Assembly (NCBI GenBank): GCA_029582155.1
Contig: CM055896.1
Span: forward strand, 25,635,184-25,699,183
Length of the DNA stretch: 64,000 bases
DNA from: Panopea generosa
Taxonomy: Eukaryota > Mollusca > Bivalvia > Adapedonta > Hiatellidae
Direction of reading: 5' to 3'
This document shows positions 1-10,945 of this stretch, in pieces. The notes below the pieces were generated by a model. It had not been told where the DNA came from and made no database searches. It was given only the letters and a program-made list of their open reading frames with translations. A program made the position numbers and the translations under genes. Position 1 is the first letter of the stretch. Every line of letters begins with the position of its first letter.

Positions 1-1590
1 GATGTGAACAGGAAAATCAGTTTTCCCTATAATATTCCTATGTAAACATCAAATACACACATAACAGGGCCCCAAAATATCCCAGCCCCTTGATATGCAG
101 ACTTCAATTCTTGCTGATTTATATCAAATATGAACTAGTTGACTGAAAGGTTATTGAGAGGAAGCTGTGTGAAAATTCCTAATTTTAACCTTATTGCACC
201 ACCCACCCCCTCGCCCCTTCTGGAAATTCAATCCTCTTTATTGAACAAAATCAGACTTATTGTTACTAGACAATGCTTTAGATCTCAAATTAAACAACAT
301 ATTTACACAAATGAAAGAAAAAAATGAGAATTTTCCATTTTCCCATAGTATTCCAATGTAAAACTCAAAGACCTCTTACAGGGCCTCTATACATCCCAGT
401 GCCCCTTGATTTGTACACACTTAAAATCTCTTAATCCTAGGGATAATTTATATCAAATATTAACAAATCTGACTGACCGGTTGTCAAGAAGATTTTTGAA
501 AATTTTGTATTTTGACCCTTTTTTTACAATGGAACCCAATCATTTTTACAAATCTAAACCTCCTTCACAAAATAATGCTTCTGTAAAGAAATAGACAAAA
601 TCATTTCCATCTTAAAAAAAAAATATATATATTTATTATAATGACAAGTGTCCCCTAATTGAACCCTCAAGGTGGGGTCGTTTTTAACCCTAGGGACACC
701 ATTTGAACAAATCAAACAAAACTATAGTTGATTATCATAACTACATAAACATTTTGAAAATCTGTTGGGCCGTTCATGAGAAGATTTTTTAAGTTTTTGA
801 GTATTTTTAGTAAAGGCAGCCATCTTGAATTTCAGATTGAAAAAAAAAGCGTTCTGTATATTCTCCCATGTAATAGAAACATCCATGTGAAGTTTCAGTT
901 GAATTGGCCCTGTGGTTTCAGAAATGACAAAAAAATAGCGAATTTTTCTGTTTACCCATAGTATCCCAATGTAAAATTCTAAGTCCCCTTACAGAGACCC
1001 TATAAATTTTAACCCCAAAATTCTTATCTGCAATCAAACCCCTACACATAGGGATAATTCATGCCAAATATGAACAAATCTGACATACCAGTTCTTAAGA
1101 AAAAGATTTTTGTAATTCCCAAATTTTACCCTTTTGGGGCCCCTTCTGACCCCTTAAGACAGTGGAACCCAGTCAATTTTACAAATCTGAACCTCCTTCA
1201 CCAAACAATGCTTCTGTGAAGAAATAAGGCAAAATCATTTCCATTTAAAAAAAATATAATTTTTTATTATAATGACACCATTTGAACAAATCTAACAAAA
1301 TTGTAGTTGGTTATCATTACTACATAAACATTTTGAAAATCTGGCCGTTCATGAGAAGATTTTTCAAGTTTTGGACTATTTTTATTAACAGCGGCCATCT
1401 TGAATTTGAAATTGAAAAAAAAAAAATCTGTAATAGTTTCCTATGCAATAGAAACATCCATGTGAAGTTTCAGTTAAAATGGACCTAGTGGTTTCAGAGA
1501 AAGTGCTGCTAACAAACTTTGGAGACAACGGACAACGCGCCATCGCATAAGCACTTCTGGCCTTTGGCCAGTAGAGCAAATTATGGCCAG
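1..1590 (+). repeat. Dispersed repeat family A, copy 1 (5' end outside window)
   Basis: This is non-coding repeat DNA. It shares long stretches with 6564-7596, 11078-11725, 24157-24690, 34443-35866 and 40194-41215: blocks such as CCTTTTGGGGCCCC, GACAGTGGAACCCAGTCA, GAACCTCCTTCACCAAACAA and GGACTATTTTTAGTAA recur in the same order. The internal module of about 500 bp occurs more than once within this copy. It ends with GACAACGCGCCATCGCATAA, CTTCTGGCCTTTGGCCAGTA and AGAGC-like sequence. Short open frames here are chance ORFs. No family name is claimed. Repeats of this style are common in bivalve genomes, which is background knowledge. Confidence 0.85.
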
Positions 1591-1943
1591 AAATCATGAA
1601 AAAAAAATTAAGTCAATAAAAAAGTTTGGGTAGCTGCAATTTTGAGTGGATAGGTAGGAACACGGCAAGCAATATAAGGATGGCCCCACTGTTAAAATAA
1701 AGAAAAATGACCCATTCATGAATATCAAACATTTCAAACACAGGGGGGATACCCCCTCCCATACCCACCCCATCATATCTTTTGTTTTGTCCCTTATAAA
1801 ATTCCTGCGGGGAACAGTGGACTTTTCAATGAACAGACTGCTGAAAAAATATGTAATGCAAATTTATGGAATTTTTTCCTATTTTCCCCTTTTACCCAGG
1901 AATATACAAAACAATAAACTCTGTTTTTTTCTTCAATACTCAC
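1591..1943. other. ISWI intron sequence with a diverged direct repeat
   Basis: This is non-coding intron downstream of ISWI exon 3. A segment at about 1597-1680 (AAAAAGTTTGGGTAGC..., TTTTGAGTGGATAGGTAGGA, ACACGGCAAGCAAT) is repeated in diverged form at about 2290-2370. Nothing else is recognised. Confidence 0.5.
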
Positions 1944-2113
1944 TCTCCTGCTTCCACTAGTTTTGCCTTCTCAGCCAGTTTACTCTTTGATTTTTTCATT
2001 TTGAGAGGACTGGTCGGAGACTTCATGCTACTGTTCATGCCTGTCATCATGAAATGGGCAAACAATTCTGTCTGTTTCAACAAGTAGCCAAATCTATTTC
2101 CACGATCAGATTC
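1944..2113 (-). CDS. SMARCA5: ISWI chromatin remodeller, exon 3 (internal)
   Basis: This exon of the SNF2-family ATPase ISWI encodes residues 49-104 plus two bases of the next codon. It reads [20 protein letters not shown], then [11 protein letters not shown] and [14 protein letters not shown]. The block [15 protein letters not shown] followed by PTSPLKMK is characteristic of the conserved segment N-terminal to the ATPase domain in SMARCA5 and SMARCA1, where the human sequence has the same [17 protein letters not shown] and TPTSPLKMK arrangement. The acceptor is CTATACAG and the donor GTGAGT. The donor leaves GA, so an aspartate codon is expected next, matching the GDYRHRR that follows in the family. 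The ATPase, HAND, SANT and SLIDE domains would lie left of the window. ISWI slides nucleosomes in NURF-, ACF- and CHRAC-type complexes. Confidence 0.93.
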
Positions 2114-2472
2114 CTGTATAGAGAAAAGAGTAAGAAAGAGTGTCTAACATTCTTCAGGCCATCCTTAAAAAATATTTGTTAGTGCTGTGGTCTGACCTGG
2201 TATTTTTCATGTGGGAAGGTAGGTGGCTAATTTTTTTGGGCAAAATTTTGATTATGAGGAGTCATTTTAAGAAAAATGGATATAAATCTGAAAAAAAATT
2301 AAATGCCTTGAAAGTCAATCAAAAAGTTTGGAGTAATTTTGAGTAGGTAGGAGCATGGCAAACAATAATTTTTTTCAGGTACCTTGTTTTCAGGGTTCTC
2401 CCTTCTCATTGGGGGAATGGGTTTTCGTGTTAGTGTCATAACTGTGGTTTGCATAAAAACTTATAATACATG
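2114..2472. other. ISWI intron 2, no gene seen
   Basis: This intronic stretch holds the second copy (about 2290-2370) of the diverged direct repeat described at 1591-1943. No coding potential with splice support was found. Confidence 0.5.
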
Positions 2473-2639
2473 CAGGGCTTTCAGTAAGTTTTGAAGTAGG
2501 AGAGTGAAAGGAAAAAGTAGAATGGGGGTCTGGGGGTCCTTCGCAATAAATGGAAGAAATTCAGCTGAAAATAGCTGGGTGTTTTAAGTAAGAATAGCCA
2601 GGGGAAATCCCCAGCCCCCGGTTTCTAATGACAGCCCTG
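2473..2639. mobile_element. Small TIR element (MITE-like), 167 bp
   Basis: The left end CAGGGCTTTCAGTAAG and the reverse complement of the right end, CAGGGCTGTCATTAGAA, form imperfect terminal inverted repeats. The element is flanked by the direct repeat ACATG at 2468-2472 and 2640-2644. No coding capacity. The CAGGG terminus is hAT-like, but the superfamily is not established. Confidence 0.65.
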
Positions 2640-2954
2640 ACATGTATAAAAAGTTGAATAGAAAAAACAATAAGTTTAACCAGTTCCAAGTTTCCTTTGT
2701 TTCTTTAACCAGGCAATTCTCCTCCTGGGAGAAATTATATAGGGAGATGGAATGGAGCCGAAAAAACTGTCAAACAAGAGCCTTGCACTTGTAAGGCGAA
2801 AAAAACTTTAATATTTGAGCATTTTAAGCCGTCATCCCATTTGTCCAAACACCTTGATTTATGCTATTTTAATTGTACCATAAAAACTGCCATGTTGTAG
2901 AGTATCACATGACTGTCCATGGCTTTGAAAGGCTACTGATAAAAATATATTTAC

Positions 2955-4790
2955 CAGAGTTTCCCCCAGAGTCATAACGCATGTCAGCATGCGGACATCC
3001 CAGGGTTTCGACATAAACTCACGTCCAACAGATAAAGACTAGTAAATACTTGGTCAGGTCGTGTTCTACTGGAGTGAAGGTAGCCCCACTAATCGTGTTT
3101 AATAAAAATTTAGAAATCAGTGCAAAAAGCACCAAAACCTGAGCTGATAATAGTTTATCACTGAATCGATTAAAATGCACCTGCTGATGAGCATGTAATA
3201 TCATTGATAATCTATAATTTGTAGCATTACGGCAAACGCGAAAACACATAATGTAGAATTACTAAGCGGTCCAAACTAAGCGTCATAACTCTAACCTGTT
3301 CTAATGACGCAATATATTAAGCGGCTTAACTCTTCCAGATACTGATCGGCTATACCGTGTTGGCTTCAGTTATTTCCCTTCTATAGTTTACGACATTAGA
3401 AGACCAATTTATGATTTATTTATATTAACGACGAACAACACCTTTCGACATGTCGCTATTCAATTTTGGCTTCACCGGGGGAAAAGATCTGGATGATAAC
3501 AATGACAAAAATACAAAAGGCAGAACTGAAACAAAGAAAACTTGAGAAAGCTCTGATTGTGACTAACTTTCAGTACTATGTCCGGAGTCATAGTTACAAT
3601 ATTGGTCCGGGCTAGTGGAAGTTTGGTCAGGTCTAGTAGTTTTACTGAGTTACTAGCCCTGGTGGTCTAGTGTGAAAAAAAAATTAATGTCTAACCCTGC
3701 CTCCCTTCAAAAGATTTGGTTGATAAGCCACATTCCTTCAAAAGATTTGGTTGATTAGCAACATCCCTTCTAAAGATTTAGTTGATTAGCGACATCCCTT
3801 AAGTGGCCCAACATGCCTTCCCACCCGTTACGACTACCATTAAACAAGCCCATCAGTAATTAAACAAGTGACCCCGTGATCAATTGACCTATTTTACTGA
3901 CTTGTCAATCACTCGCAAGTGTGAACTGGAGGTGTGTACAGGTAAGCCAAGCAGAACGAATCATTTGAAGATTACTCTGCCCCAATATAGAATCCGGTGT
4001 CCTGTGAAATTTCTTCATCTGAAAATGTTTTTCACAGGATTTAAAATCGACTATTGACCAAGGTGTCGGCATTACCTTTCAATTGATTCATTAACCTCCC
4101 AATCACATGAAGTCTGTGTAGTATGTATGTAAACAAATGGAAAGAAACACTTAATAAAGTGTCAACCATTTCTCAGATCAAGACAACTATAAATAGATCG
4201 CAGTGTATAGTAAGGGCTTTATGCAAGTAAGCAAAACAATGAAATCGTAAAGGGTTTCCTCAGCATCTTATTTCAACAAAGCTAGAATAAAATCCCCACT
4301 TAAAACGGTTTATTTTGTAAATAAATTGAAGAAAAAATACGAAAAACACCCATGCTGCCTACCGGATGTTAACAAATTTGAGAAACCTGTTCTAAAAGTC
4401 TGCACCTTCAAAAGTCGGATCCTTAAAAATCTGTTATAGCGGTCACGTTTATTAGTGATGTTTAAGACTTAACTATTAATGTTTCCTCTTATAAAATTTA
4501 CATTTTATTTGGAAATACACTGACACCTAATGAAAATTACAGAATAAAAATGTAAACTTCTCAATTTTATTAACACATGAAATATGACAAATTGTCCATT
4601 TATAAACATTCCTTTACTATATTTGTATGGCAATAATATTCTAATATTAGGATAGAAACATATATTTGAAATGCACATTAATGGATAGTTGGATACCCCC
4701 GGTTTATCAGCATCTTATTTTAACAAATAAGATCCCCACTTAAAACAGTTTAATTTTTTTAACATAAATTTAAGCGTTTTCAATCATATA
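2955..4790 (+). mobile_element. CAGGGTTTCCCC-type TIR element, truncated copy
   Basis: It starts with CAGAGTTTCCCCCAGAGTCA and runs parallel to 62369-64000; it matches 50238-51208 in reverse orientation. Shared blocks include GATTAGCGACATCCCTTAAG, CAAGTGACCCCGTGATCAAT, GTGAACTGGAGGTGTGTACA and the tract around ACTGACACCTAATGAAAATT. It loses similarity near 4790, before the distal end of the sibling copies. A second element (3001-3699) is inserted near its left end. No ORF of note. Confidence 0.75.
3001..3699. mobile_element. Nested non-autonomous TIR element, 699 bp
   Basis: The left end CAGGGTTTCGACATAA and the reverse complement of the right end, CAGGGTTAGACATTAA, are inverted repeats. The insertion interrupts the host repeat. 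In the reverse copy at 51150-51208 the sequences AACATCC and CTTCAAAAG are directly joined. Flanking CATCC (left) and CCTCC (right) look like an imperfect 5-bp target duplication. A minus-strand frame at 3019-3249 is probably chance. Confidence 0.65.
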
Positions 4791-5789
4791 TAGAGCTGAC
4801 AGACACACATACACTGACCCACCATTGTATTGACTATGTCAAGCTCTGACACCACAAGCAGGCTCAACAAAATACTTCCTTTGATAGCAGAACAGTTTGA
4901 AACTTGTGATCTAATTTATCAGTCAGATGAATAACACTGTCAACAGTATAACAAGGAATATAGCACAAAATCAACATTTGTATGACGACTTTAGAAAGAC
5001 TCACTTTCCCTTGCCTTCCAAAAATCAAAGCGGAAACAATATCTCACTAGCATTATCCCCAAGGGCAAAAATATGTAGCAGGGTTTTACCAACAAAGCAG
5101 GGTTAGACAGAACTTTTTGTCCACAGGACAATTTGTTTTTGTAAATTCACTTGTCCCTTGACAAACATTACTTTTCCCAATTATATTTTCATTACAATAA
5201 ACTAAATTAATAACCTAAATCTGTGGAAAAAATGCAGTATTTTTATTCTTCTACCCAACTAATAGAAGACTTCTCAAGCATGAAACATCTTGTTTTAAAT
5301 CATTCTAATCTTATGTAAAGAAAACTTGCAGATCAAACTGATTTAAAATCAATAAATAGTAATTTGGGTTTCAAACTTTACATGTCCAGGGGGCAACTAT
5401 AAACTGGAAAAAAATTACTTGTCCCTCTAGAAATCAGCACAATACAATGACAACAGGTCAACCTTTATTTTGTTACTCTGCAACATTTTTTACCTGTCCT
5501 CTGAAGAGTATAAAATCAACTTGCGCTTTGTCACAGGTGTATTTAATCCAGGGGTTACAATCCACTGACATGCACAATTGAAAAATATTCATGCACAAAT
5601 TTAATTGCATTGGGAAAGGAGACTTCGTTAAAACAATAACTGTAAAAGATATTTGAATCTGCATCTAATTATAGGGAAAATCAAATATTGAGAACCAGTC
5701 CATTCTCAGCTGTTTCAGTAAAAATTAAACCAATCCTTTCAATACAAAATCAGACTGAGATAACCTAGAATTCAAGCCTGGTTACTTAC
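4791..5789. other. ISWI intron 2 with repeat fragments
   Basis: At about 5098 a segment begins CAGGGTTAGACAGAACTTTT, resembling the termini of the nested element at 3001-3699, but no matching right end was found. TTGTCC-rich sequence follows to about 5435. The rest is unremarkable AT-rich intron. Confidence 0.4.
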
Positions 5790-5882
5790 AATCTTGGCAT
5801 CGTAGTCATCATCCTCTTCTTCAGGCGTATCAGCATTTTTACCTTTTGGTGGAGCCTTCAACAAAACAGATGGTCCTGGAGC
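5790..5882 (-). CDS. SMARCA5: ISWI chromatin remodeller, exon 2
   Basis: This 93-bp exon encodes residues 18-48 (31 codons). It begins APGPSVLLKAPPKGKN and ends with an acidic run, TPEEEDDDYDAKI. The acceptor ATCAAG and donor GTAAGT are both phase 0, so it joins exon 1 (ending DES) and exon 3 (starting ESDRGN) without a frame change. The acidic, low-complexity N-terminus ahead of the [12 protein letters not shown] block is the usual ISWI layout, and this part is poorly conserved between species. The assignment rests on splice phase and position rather than on sequence similarity of this exon alone. Confidence 0.85.
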
Positions 5883-6563
5883 CTTGATAAGTAAAAAAAA
5901 CATGACTATTTGAATTTCAATGTTCATTAATGTATCTCAGGTGTTAATAAAACCATTTATATTCTTATCCTCCCTTGGAGGATATCAATTATGATGGGGA
6001 ATGGAGTCAGTTTTTCCATGACTAGTATATTATGGTAAATTTTTACCACATGTATTTCGTTGAAACACAAGTTTCTTAGTTTTTTGTTTTCTTATGTAGA
6101 CATATATTTCCCCTTCATCTTGATGTAAATATTTCAAACCCAAAATAGTTTCCTTACTTTATTAGTAGAGAACAATTTAAAAGCAAAATGTGCTCGACAT
6201 TCTTTAATGATATTCATAAATATACATCAGTGAAACGTGACTTCAAAACAGAATTATTGACAGGTCACAGTTACTAACACATATAATTATGAACATGTAT
6301 GTAATTATAACAGTTGCAATAACTGTCAAAGATTCCATGTAAATACTATATTTTTCGGAAAATTATAATCGGATAACATTGGTAACTTTTCTTTTGCTCT
6401 GGAAGCAAAGTAAATAAAAAATTTGCTTCTAATTATGACTGGTGTCATTTTGTTTAACAACAAATACAACTGCATATGGCAACAAATAAGATAAGTTTTC
6501 CTATAATATCTTCACTGCTATGAAATTCACTTGCAAGATTTTGTTCATATAGGTGGATTAAAA
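5883..6563. other. ISWI intron 1, no feature recognised
   Basis: AT-rich intron sequence with no ORF with splice support, no TIR pair and no match to the other repeats in the window. Confidence 0.5.
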
Positions 6564-7596
6564 AACAAGAGGCCCAAGAGGGCCTGAGGACGCTCTAATG
6601 ACTCATAGTGGCCATAGCACTTTTTGAAATTCTACTATGCAATAGAAACATCGGGGCGGGGTCGTTTTTAACTCTAGGGACACCATTTGAACAAATCTAA
6701 CAGAACTATAGTTGGTCATCATTACTACATAACATTTTGAAAATCTGTTGGACCAATCATGAGAAGATTTTTTAAGTTTTGGACTATTTTTAGTAACAGT
6801 GACCATCTGAAATTTTAGATAAAAAAAAATCTTCGGTATAGTCTCCTATGCAATAGAAACATCCATGTGAAGTTTCAGTTTAATTAGCCTAGTGGTTTCA
6901 GAATAAATGGAAAAAAAATGGAGAGAATTTTTCTGTTTTCCCATACTATCCCTATGTAAAATTCTAAGTCCCCTTACAGTGTCCCTATAAATTTTAGCCA
7001 CTAAAATCTTATCTGCAATCAAACTCCTACACATAGCGATAATTTATGCAAAATATGAACAAATCTGACATACCGGTTCTTAAGAAAACGAATTTAGTAA
7101 TTCCTAATTTTTACCCTTTTGGGGCCCCTCCTGACCCCTTAAGACAGTGGAACCCAGTCATTTTTACAAATCTGAACCTCCTTCACCAAACAATGCTTCT
7201 GTGAAGATATAGGCAATATCATTTCCATTTTAAAAAATAAAAATAAAAAAATATTATAATGACACATGTCCCCTAATTGAACCCTCGGGGCAGGGTCATA
7301 TTTAACCCTAGGGACACCATTTGAACAAATCTAACCAAACTATAGTTGGTCATCATTACTACATAAAGATTTTTTAATTTTTGGACTTTTTTTAGTAACA
7401 GCGGCCTTCTTGAATTTCAGATCGAAAAAAAAAATATCTTCTGTATAGTCTTCTATACAATAGAAACACCCATGTGAAGTTTCAGTTAAATTGGCCTAGT
7501 GGTTTCAGAGAAAGTGCTAACAGACTGACAGACCACGGACGACAGACAACGCGCCATCGCATAAGCACTTCTGGCCTTTGGCCAGTAGAGCTAAAA
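6564..7596 (+). repeat. Dispersed repeat family A, copy 2 (complete ends)
   Basis: This is the most complete copy of the family. It starts AACAAGAGGCCCAAGAGGGC, followed by CTGAGGACGCTCTA, TGACTCATAGTGGCC and a module holding GGGTCGTTTTTAAC... and CCTTTTGGGGCCCC. It ends with GACAACGCGCCATCGCATAA, CTTCTGGCCTTTGGCCAGTA and GAGCTAAAAA. The CTGGCC/GGCCAG segment near the end can form a short hairpin. No TIR pair and no coding capacity, so the mode of spread is unknown. Confidence 0.85.
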
Positions 7597-7849
7597 AATG
7601 AAGCCTAAACATGACATAGGTGTCAAAAAATTAAACACTGAATATCCCTATTGATGTTTATTGCATTCTGTGGCTAACATCTTAAAATTTATTTACTCAT
7701 ATTGTCGGGATAAGTAAACATTGTGTGAATTTTTGTAGTACTTCATTTGGTTTTAAAGAACTTTTATGTCATGGTATACAATTTTTTAGAATTTAAAACC
7801 TCGAACAAAAGTACAAATTTGATTGAGACTGATGACAAATCCAAGCAAA

Positions 7850-8602
7850 TAAGAGTTATCTAACTTACAAAATTGAGTAAGTCTTATAATTGCAATACCT
7901 TGTACGAAGTTTCAATTCAATACATGCAGGGACTGCTGAGTTATAAAATTTCTAAGTAAAACAAAGGCCTTAATTTGCAAAAAAAATCTATCAAGAATTA
8001 TCCCACTTGATTTAATTGTTTGGTTTCACGACTACAAAACCATATGTAAAATTTCGATCAAATACATTGAGTGGTTGGTGTGATATGGACTTGATGGTAC
8101 TTGCATGCAAAACTTTAACCAAAAGTTCTAAGTCAAAGAAAGGCAATAATTTGTATTATATTCAAGCAAGAGTTATGTCACTAGTTATTTTAGTAAGTTT
8201 GTCCTGGAAAGTCTAGTGTGAAGTTTCAATCAAATATATTAGGTGGTTGGTGAGATATGGACTTGATGGATATGGCATGCAAAACTTTAAAAAGATTTTC
8301 TAAATCAAACAAGGGCAATACTTTTCATTACACTTAGCAAGAGTTGTCAAATTTAAGTTATTGTAGTATGTTTGATGCCTGGAAAGTCTTGTGTGCAGTT
8401 TCAAACAAATACATAAAGTGATTGGTGAGATATGGACCATCAGTACTTGAATGCAAAACTTTAACCAGAATTTCTAAGTCAAACAAGGCAATAATTTTGC
8501 ATTATATTCATGCAACAGTTATCTTACTTAGTTATTGTAGTATGTATGATGGCTGGGAACTCTTGTGTAAAGTTTTAAGTCAATACAATAGTTACTGAGA
8601 TA
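7850..8602 (+). repeat. Tandem array, about 172-bp units, left part
   Basis: Diverged units recur with the markers GTGAAGTTTCAATCAAATA, GGTTGGTGAGATATGGACTT, GCAAAACTTTAACCA and AAGAGTTATCTAACTTA. The phrase around 'AGTTTCAA' recurs at about 7907, 8050, 8222, 8394 and 8568, giving a period near 172 bp. The array is broken by the transposon at 8609-10664 and resumes at 10671. Another fragment lies at 13690-13780. Not coding. Confidence 0.8.
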
Positions 8603-8803
8603 GGGACTCAGTCTGTGCGAAAAACATTTCAGGACTATAGCCCCTTCGGGCTATAGACTTTCCAAAAATGTATAGCCCGAAATTCATGTTTTATAGTCCG
8701 TTAAAAAAAAAAGAAGACTTGAACTTTACAATATATATTTTTTTTATTTTATCATTTAATCACAATTTTTTTCAAAGAAATGGCGTTAGTTTCTTGCAAC
8801 ATC

Positions 8804-8887
8804 TTAAGATAGTTCCATTTCATCTTCATCACCGTCATAATCGGATCCATAGTCACTGTCACTGTCCTCAACCTTTCCAGTACCCTT
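8804..8887 (-). CDS. Terminal exon of transposon gene, acidic C-terminus
   Basis: The acceptor is AATTTCAG. The 84-bp exon reads KGTGKVEDSDSDYGSDYDG, then DEDEMELS and a TAA stop. It is phase 0 with the preceding exon at 9116-9268. The product is a strongly acidic Ser/Asp-rich tail with no recognised domain. It lies inside the TIR element 8609-10664, so it most likely belongs to the transposon's gene and not to ISWI, although it sits within ISWI intron 1 on the same strand. Confidence 0.55.
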   Translation of the reverse strand, partial: KGTGKVEDSDSDYGSDYDGDEDEMELS

Positions 8888-9115
8888 CTGAAATTACATA
8901 TGAAAAATTATAAGAACACTGACCCTGTTATAGCAACAGAATAATTTCGGTCAATGAACATTACATTAATCATTAATATTTATGATTCAGATTGCATATG
9001 AAGTCACATATATGTCTAATATATATAAGAGATGAAAATATTTAAAAAAAAAACATTTTTATAGATAAAATTATTTTGAAACAAATGAAAATTAGATGCA
9101 ATGGATGTACATCAC

Positions 9116-9268
9116 CTGTTCTACCACAAGTTCAATTTGATCTTGTGATGGGTCAGCTTCTGGTTCATCATCATGTGTGATTGGTTCAAGCTGATATCCT
9201 TGGTCTGCATATTCCAACTGTAAATCTGGTTTTTGTCCTGTGTTTGTGTCAGCATCAGCCTCAGGTGT
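9116..9268 (-). CDS. Internal exon of transposon gene, acidic
   Basis: This 153-bp exon (51 codons) runs from acceptor TATTCAG to donor GTGATG, with phase 0 at both ends. It reads TPEADADTNTGQKPDLQLEY and later ITHDDEPEADPSQDQIELVV. It is rich in Asp, Glu and Gln with no recognised fold. The open frame, both splice sites and matching phase with 9443-9609 and 8804-8887 support a real spliced transcript at some time in the element's history. Confidence 0.5.
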
Positions 9269-9442
9269 CTGAATACAAGAAATTAAACAACTGATCAGTC
9301 ATTGATGATACAGTGATCATATCATACAGTTTAGAAAAGGGAAGATCCTAGTACTGCTATTAAACCAAGTACTTTCATTACTTTCATAAGTACAACATGA
9401 AGTTTGCAGACTATTTTTATTCATGATGTTCACATTGACTTA

Positions 9443-9609
9443 CTTTGTAATCAACTATGATTGGTGTGGCAATCAAATTGAAATCACCGCTAGTATCAAG
9501 TGCTATAATACTGCATTCACCTACAGGTGACACAGTTTCAACATATTCAGTCTCAGGCTCCGACTGGGAAATTGGTTCCAGTTGAGATGAACCTAGGTTA
9601 GAAAATTCT
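9443..9609 (-). CDS. Internal exon of transposon gene (start uncertain)
   Basis: The donor is GTAAGT after DYK (phase 0). The frame reads EFSNLGSSQLEPISQSEPET and then EYVETVSPVGECSIIALDTS, among others. The acceptor is ambiguous between AG at 9611-9610 and AG at 9609-9608. The second gives the phase needed to follow the ZNF862-like exon that ends at the GTAATT donor near 9729 (RFIGI|E). Function unknown. Confidence 0.45.
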
Positions 9610-9724
9610 CTGCAAGTAAATGGAACCATTACCTCTTGAAAATGTGGTAGGAGAAACATTATTTGTGACACAATGGCTTTTGTCAAGTATTGCCAAACAG
9701 AAACAAATTACAATACAAGAAGTA

Positions 9725-10370
9725 ATTACCTATGCCAATGAATCTTCCAATGATTTTGCTTCCAGTCGAAGTCCAAATAAATAGGCTTTCATACTCATCT
9801 CCAGTATAGTCTGATGTCCCATCACACAGTGAAACTGATAAAGCTTGCAGTCTTGAATATATTTTCAGTTTTTCTGTGTTCAATTGAAGCGATGTTTCCC
9901 ATAAAGTCAGCAGCTGCCTTATCATTTATGTATGTGTTGCCAACATCTTTACCCTTACTTCTGTCCAGGGCACAGAAAACAGTGAAAGTTTTGAAAGACA
10001 AATTATGGGGGTTGCCTTAGCAGTCTCTTTTCGAGATGCTTGAATGTGACTCCTGGTGTTTGCATGCGGTGACGACTTCTAATTTAAAATTGACACCCAA
10101 TGACAAAATTGTTACCGATGTTCCCGTTTAGCTCGCACTATGAAACAAAACATTTTACCATTCTCAAACATTAACCAGTCCTGATCTTTCGTCCACTGCT
10201 TCTGGAATGTACGAACATGCTTGTGTTCGTATTGTCTTTTCTTGTCAGACGAATCTGTAACGCGTAACTTTTGTTATTTCCTTGCTTTGCACAAGTCGAC
10301 CATTTCAAGGTTGCCATCTTGTTTGATTTACGATAATTTACCATTCGGTAGTTTCCTGGCATCATTCATA
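9725..10370 (-). pseudogene. ZNF862-like transposase N-terminal region, frameshifted
   Basis: On the minus strand, going left from about 10325: MATLKWSTCAKQGNNKSYAL and so on; then, after frame changes, NNFVIGCQF near 10090; then FTVFCALDRSKGKDVGNTYI, NDKAAADF and ASFISFTV near 9830-9990; then, in another frame, DGTSDYTGDEYESLFIWTS and IIGRFIGIG to about 9729. The order FT-x-F-x-x-C-x-LD-x-x-KG-x-x-VG-x-TY-x-NDK followed by F-x-S-x-x-x-DG-x-x-D is the layout I know from ZNF862-like, hAT-related proteins (DUF4371-type region). At least two frame changes and a stop (10017) make this copy non-functional. The catalytic core and C-terminal dimerisation region are absent. Confidence 0.7.
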
Positions 10371-10670
10371 AAAACATATTACGGACTTAAGTAATAAATT
10401 ATTCATAACAGAAATTACCAAATGCCGGGCAGATGAAAATGACGAGTTCCGATTGGTTGTAAAAAAGCAATACTCCGTAATTCCATCATTAAGACATATC
10501 CCTCTGAGGAGTATCTATTTTAAGACACAAAATTTCCAGAATTTGGTCTCTTGTGCTATAAATACTTTAATAGTCCAGTTGGACTACACGTCTGCAAAAC
10601 TTTTGTAGCCCTACCAAAAAAATTATAGCCTAGGTCTCGGACTATATCTATATTTCACAGACTGGGGACT

Positions 10671-10945
10671 TGCACACAAAAACGTTAACCAGAATTTCTA
10701 AGTCAAGAGTTATCTAACTTAGTTATTGTAGTTGGTTTGATGACTGGGAAGTCTTGTGTGAAATTTTAATAAAAAAACATAAAGCGGTTGGCAAGATATG
10801 GGCAAGATGGTACTTGCACACAAAATTTTAACCAGATTTTCTATGTCAAACAAGGGCAATAATTTGCATCAGATTCATGCAAGAGTTATCTTACTTACTT
10901 TTTGTAGGTTTGATGACTGAAAAGTCTTGTGTGAAGATAATTCAG
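10671..10945 (+). repeat. Tandem array, about 172-bp units, right part
   Basis: This continues the array 7850-8602 beyond the inserted transposon, with the same markers (GGTTGGCAAGATATGG, CAAAATTTTAACCAGA, GATGACTGAAAAGTCTTGTG). It resumes exactly at the right-hand GGGACT duplicate. Confidence 0.8.

Larger units (their letters stand above)
8603..10670 (-). mobile_element. ZNF862-like DNA transposon with 6-bp target duplication
   Basis: The element itself is 8609-10664 (2056 bp). It begins CAGTCTGTG and ends CACAGACTG, a perfect 9-bp inverted repeat, and is flanked by GGGACT at 8603-8608 and 10665-10670. It splits the 172-bp tandem array, whose uninterrupted form (GAGATAGGGGACTTGC) is visible at 13750. 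Subterminal copies of GGACTATAG and TATAGTCC occur at both ends, and a perfect hairpin CTATAGCCC-CTTC-GGGCTATAG lies at 8634-8655. Inside, on the minus strand, are remnants of a ZNF862-like protein and three spliceable exons. The gene appears internally deleted and frameshifted. Confidence 0.8.

Noticed and set aside
8804-9609. Treating the three acidic exons as ISWI exons
   Set aside because: They end in a stop codon, lie inside a TIR element with a target duplication, and ISWI exons 1, 2 and 3 join in phase without them.
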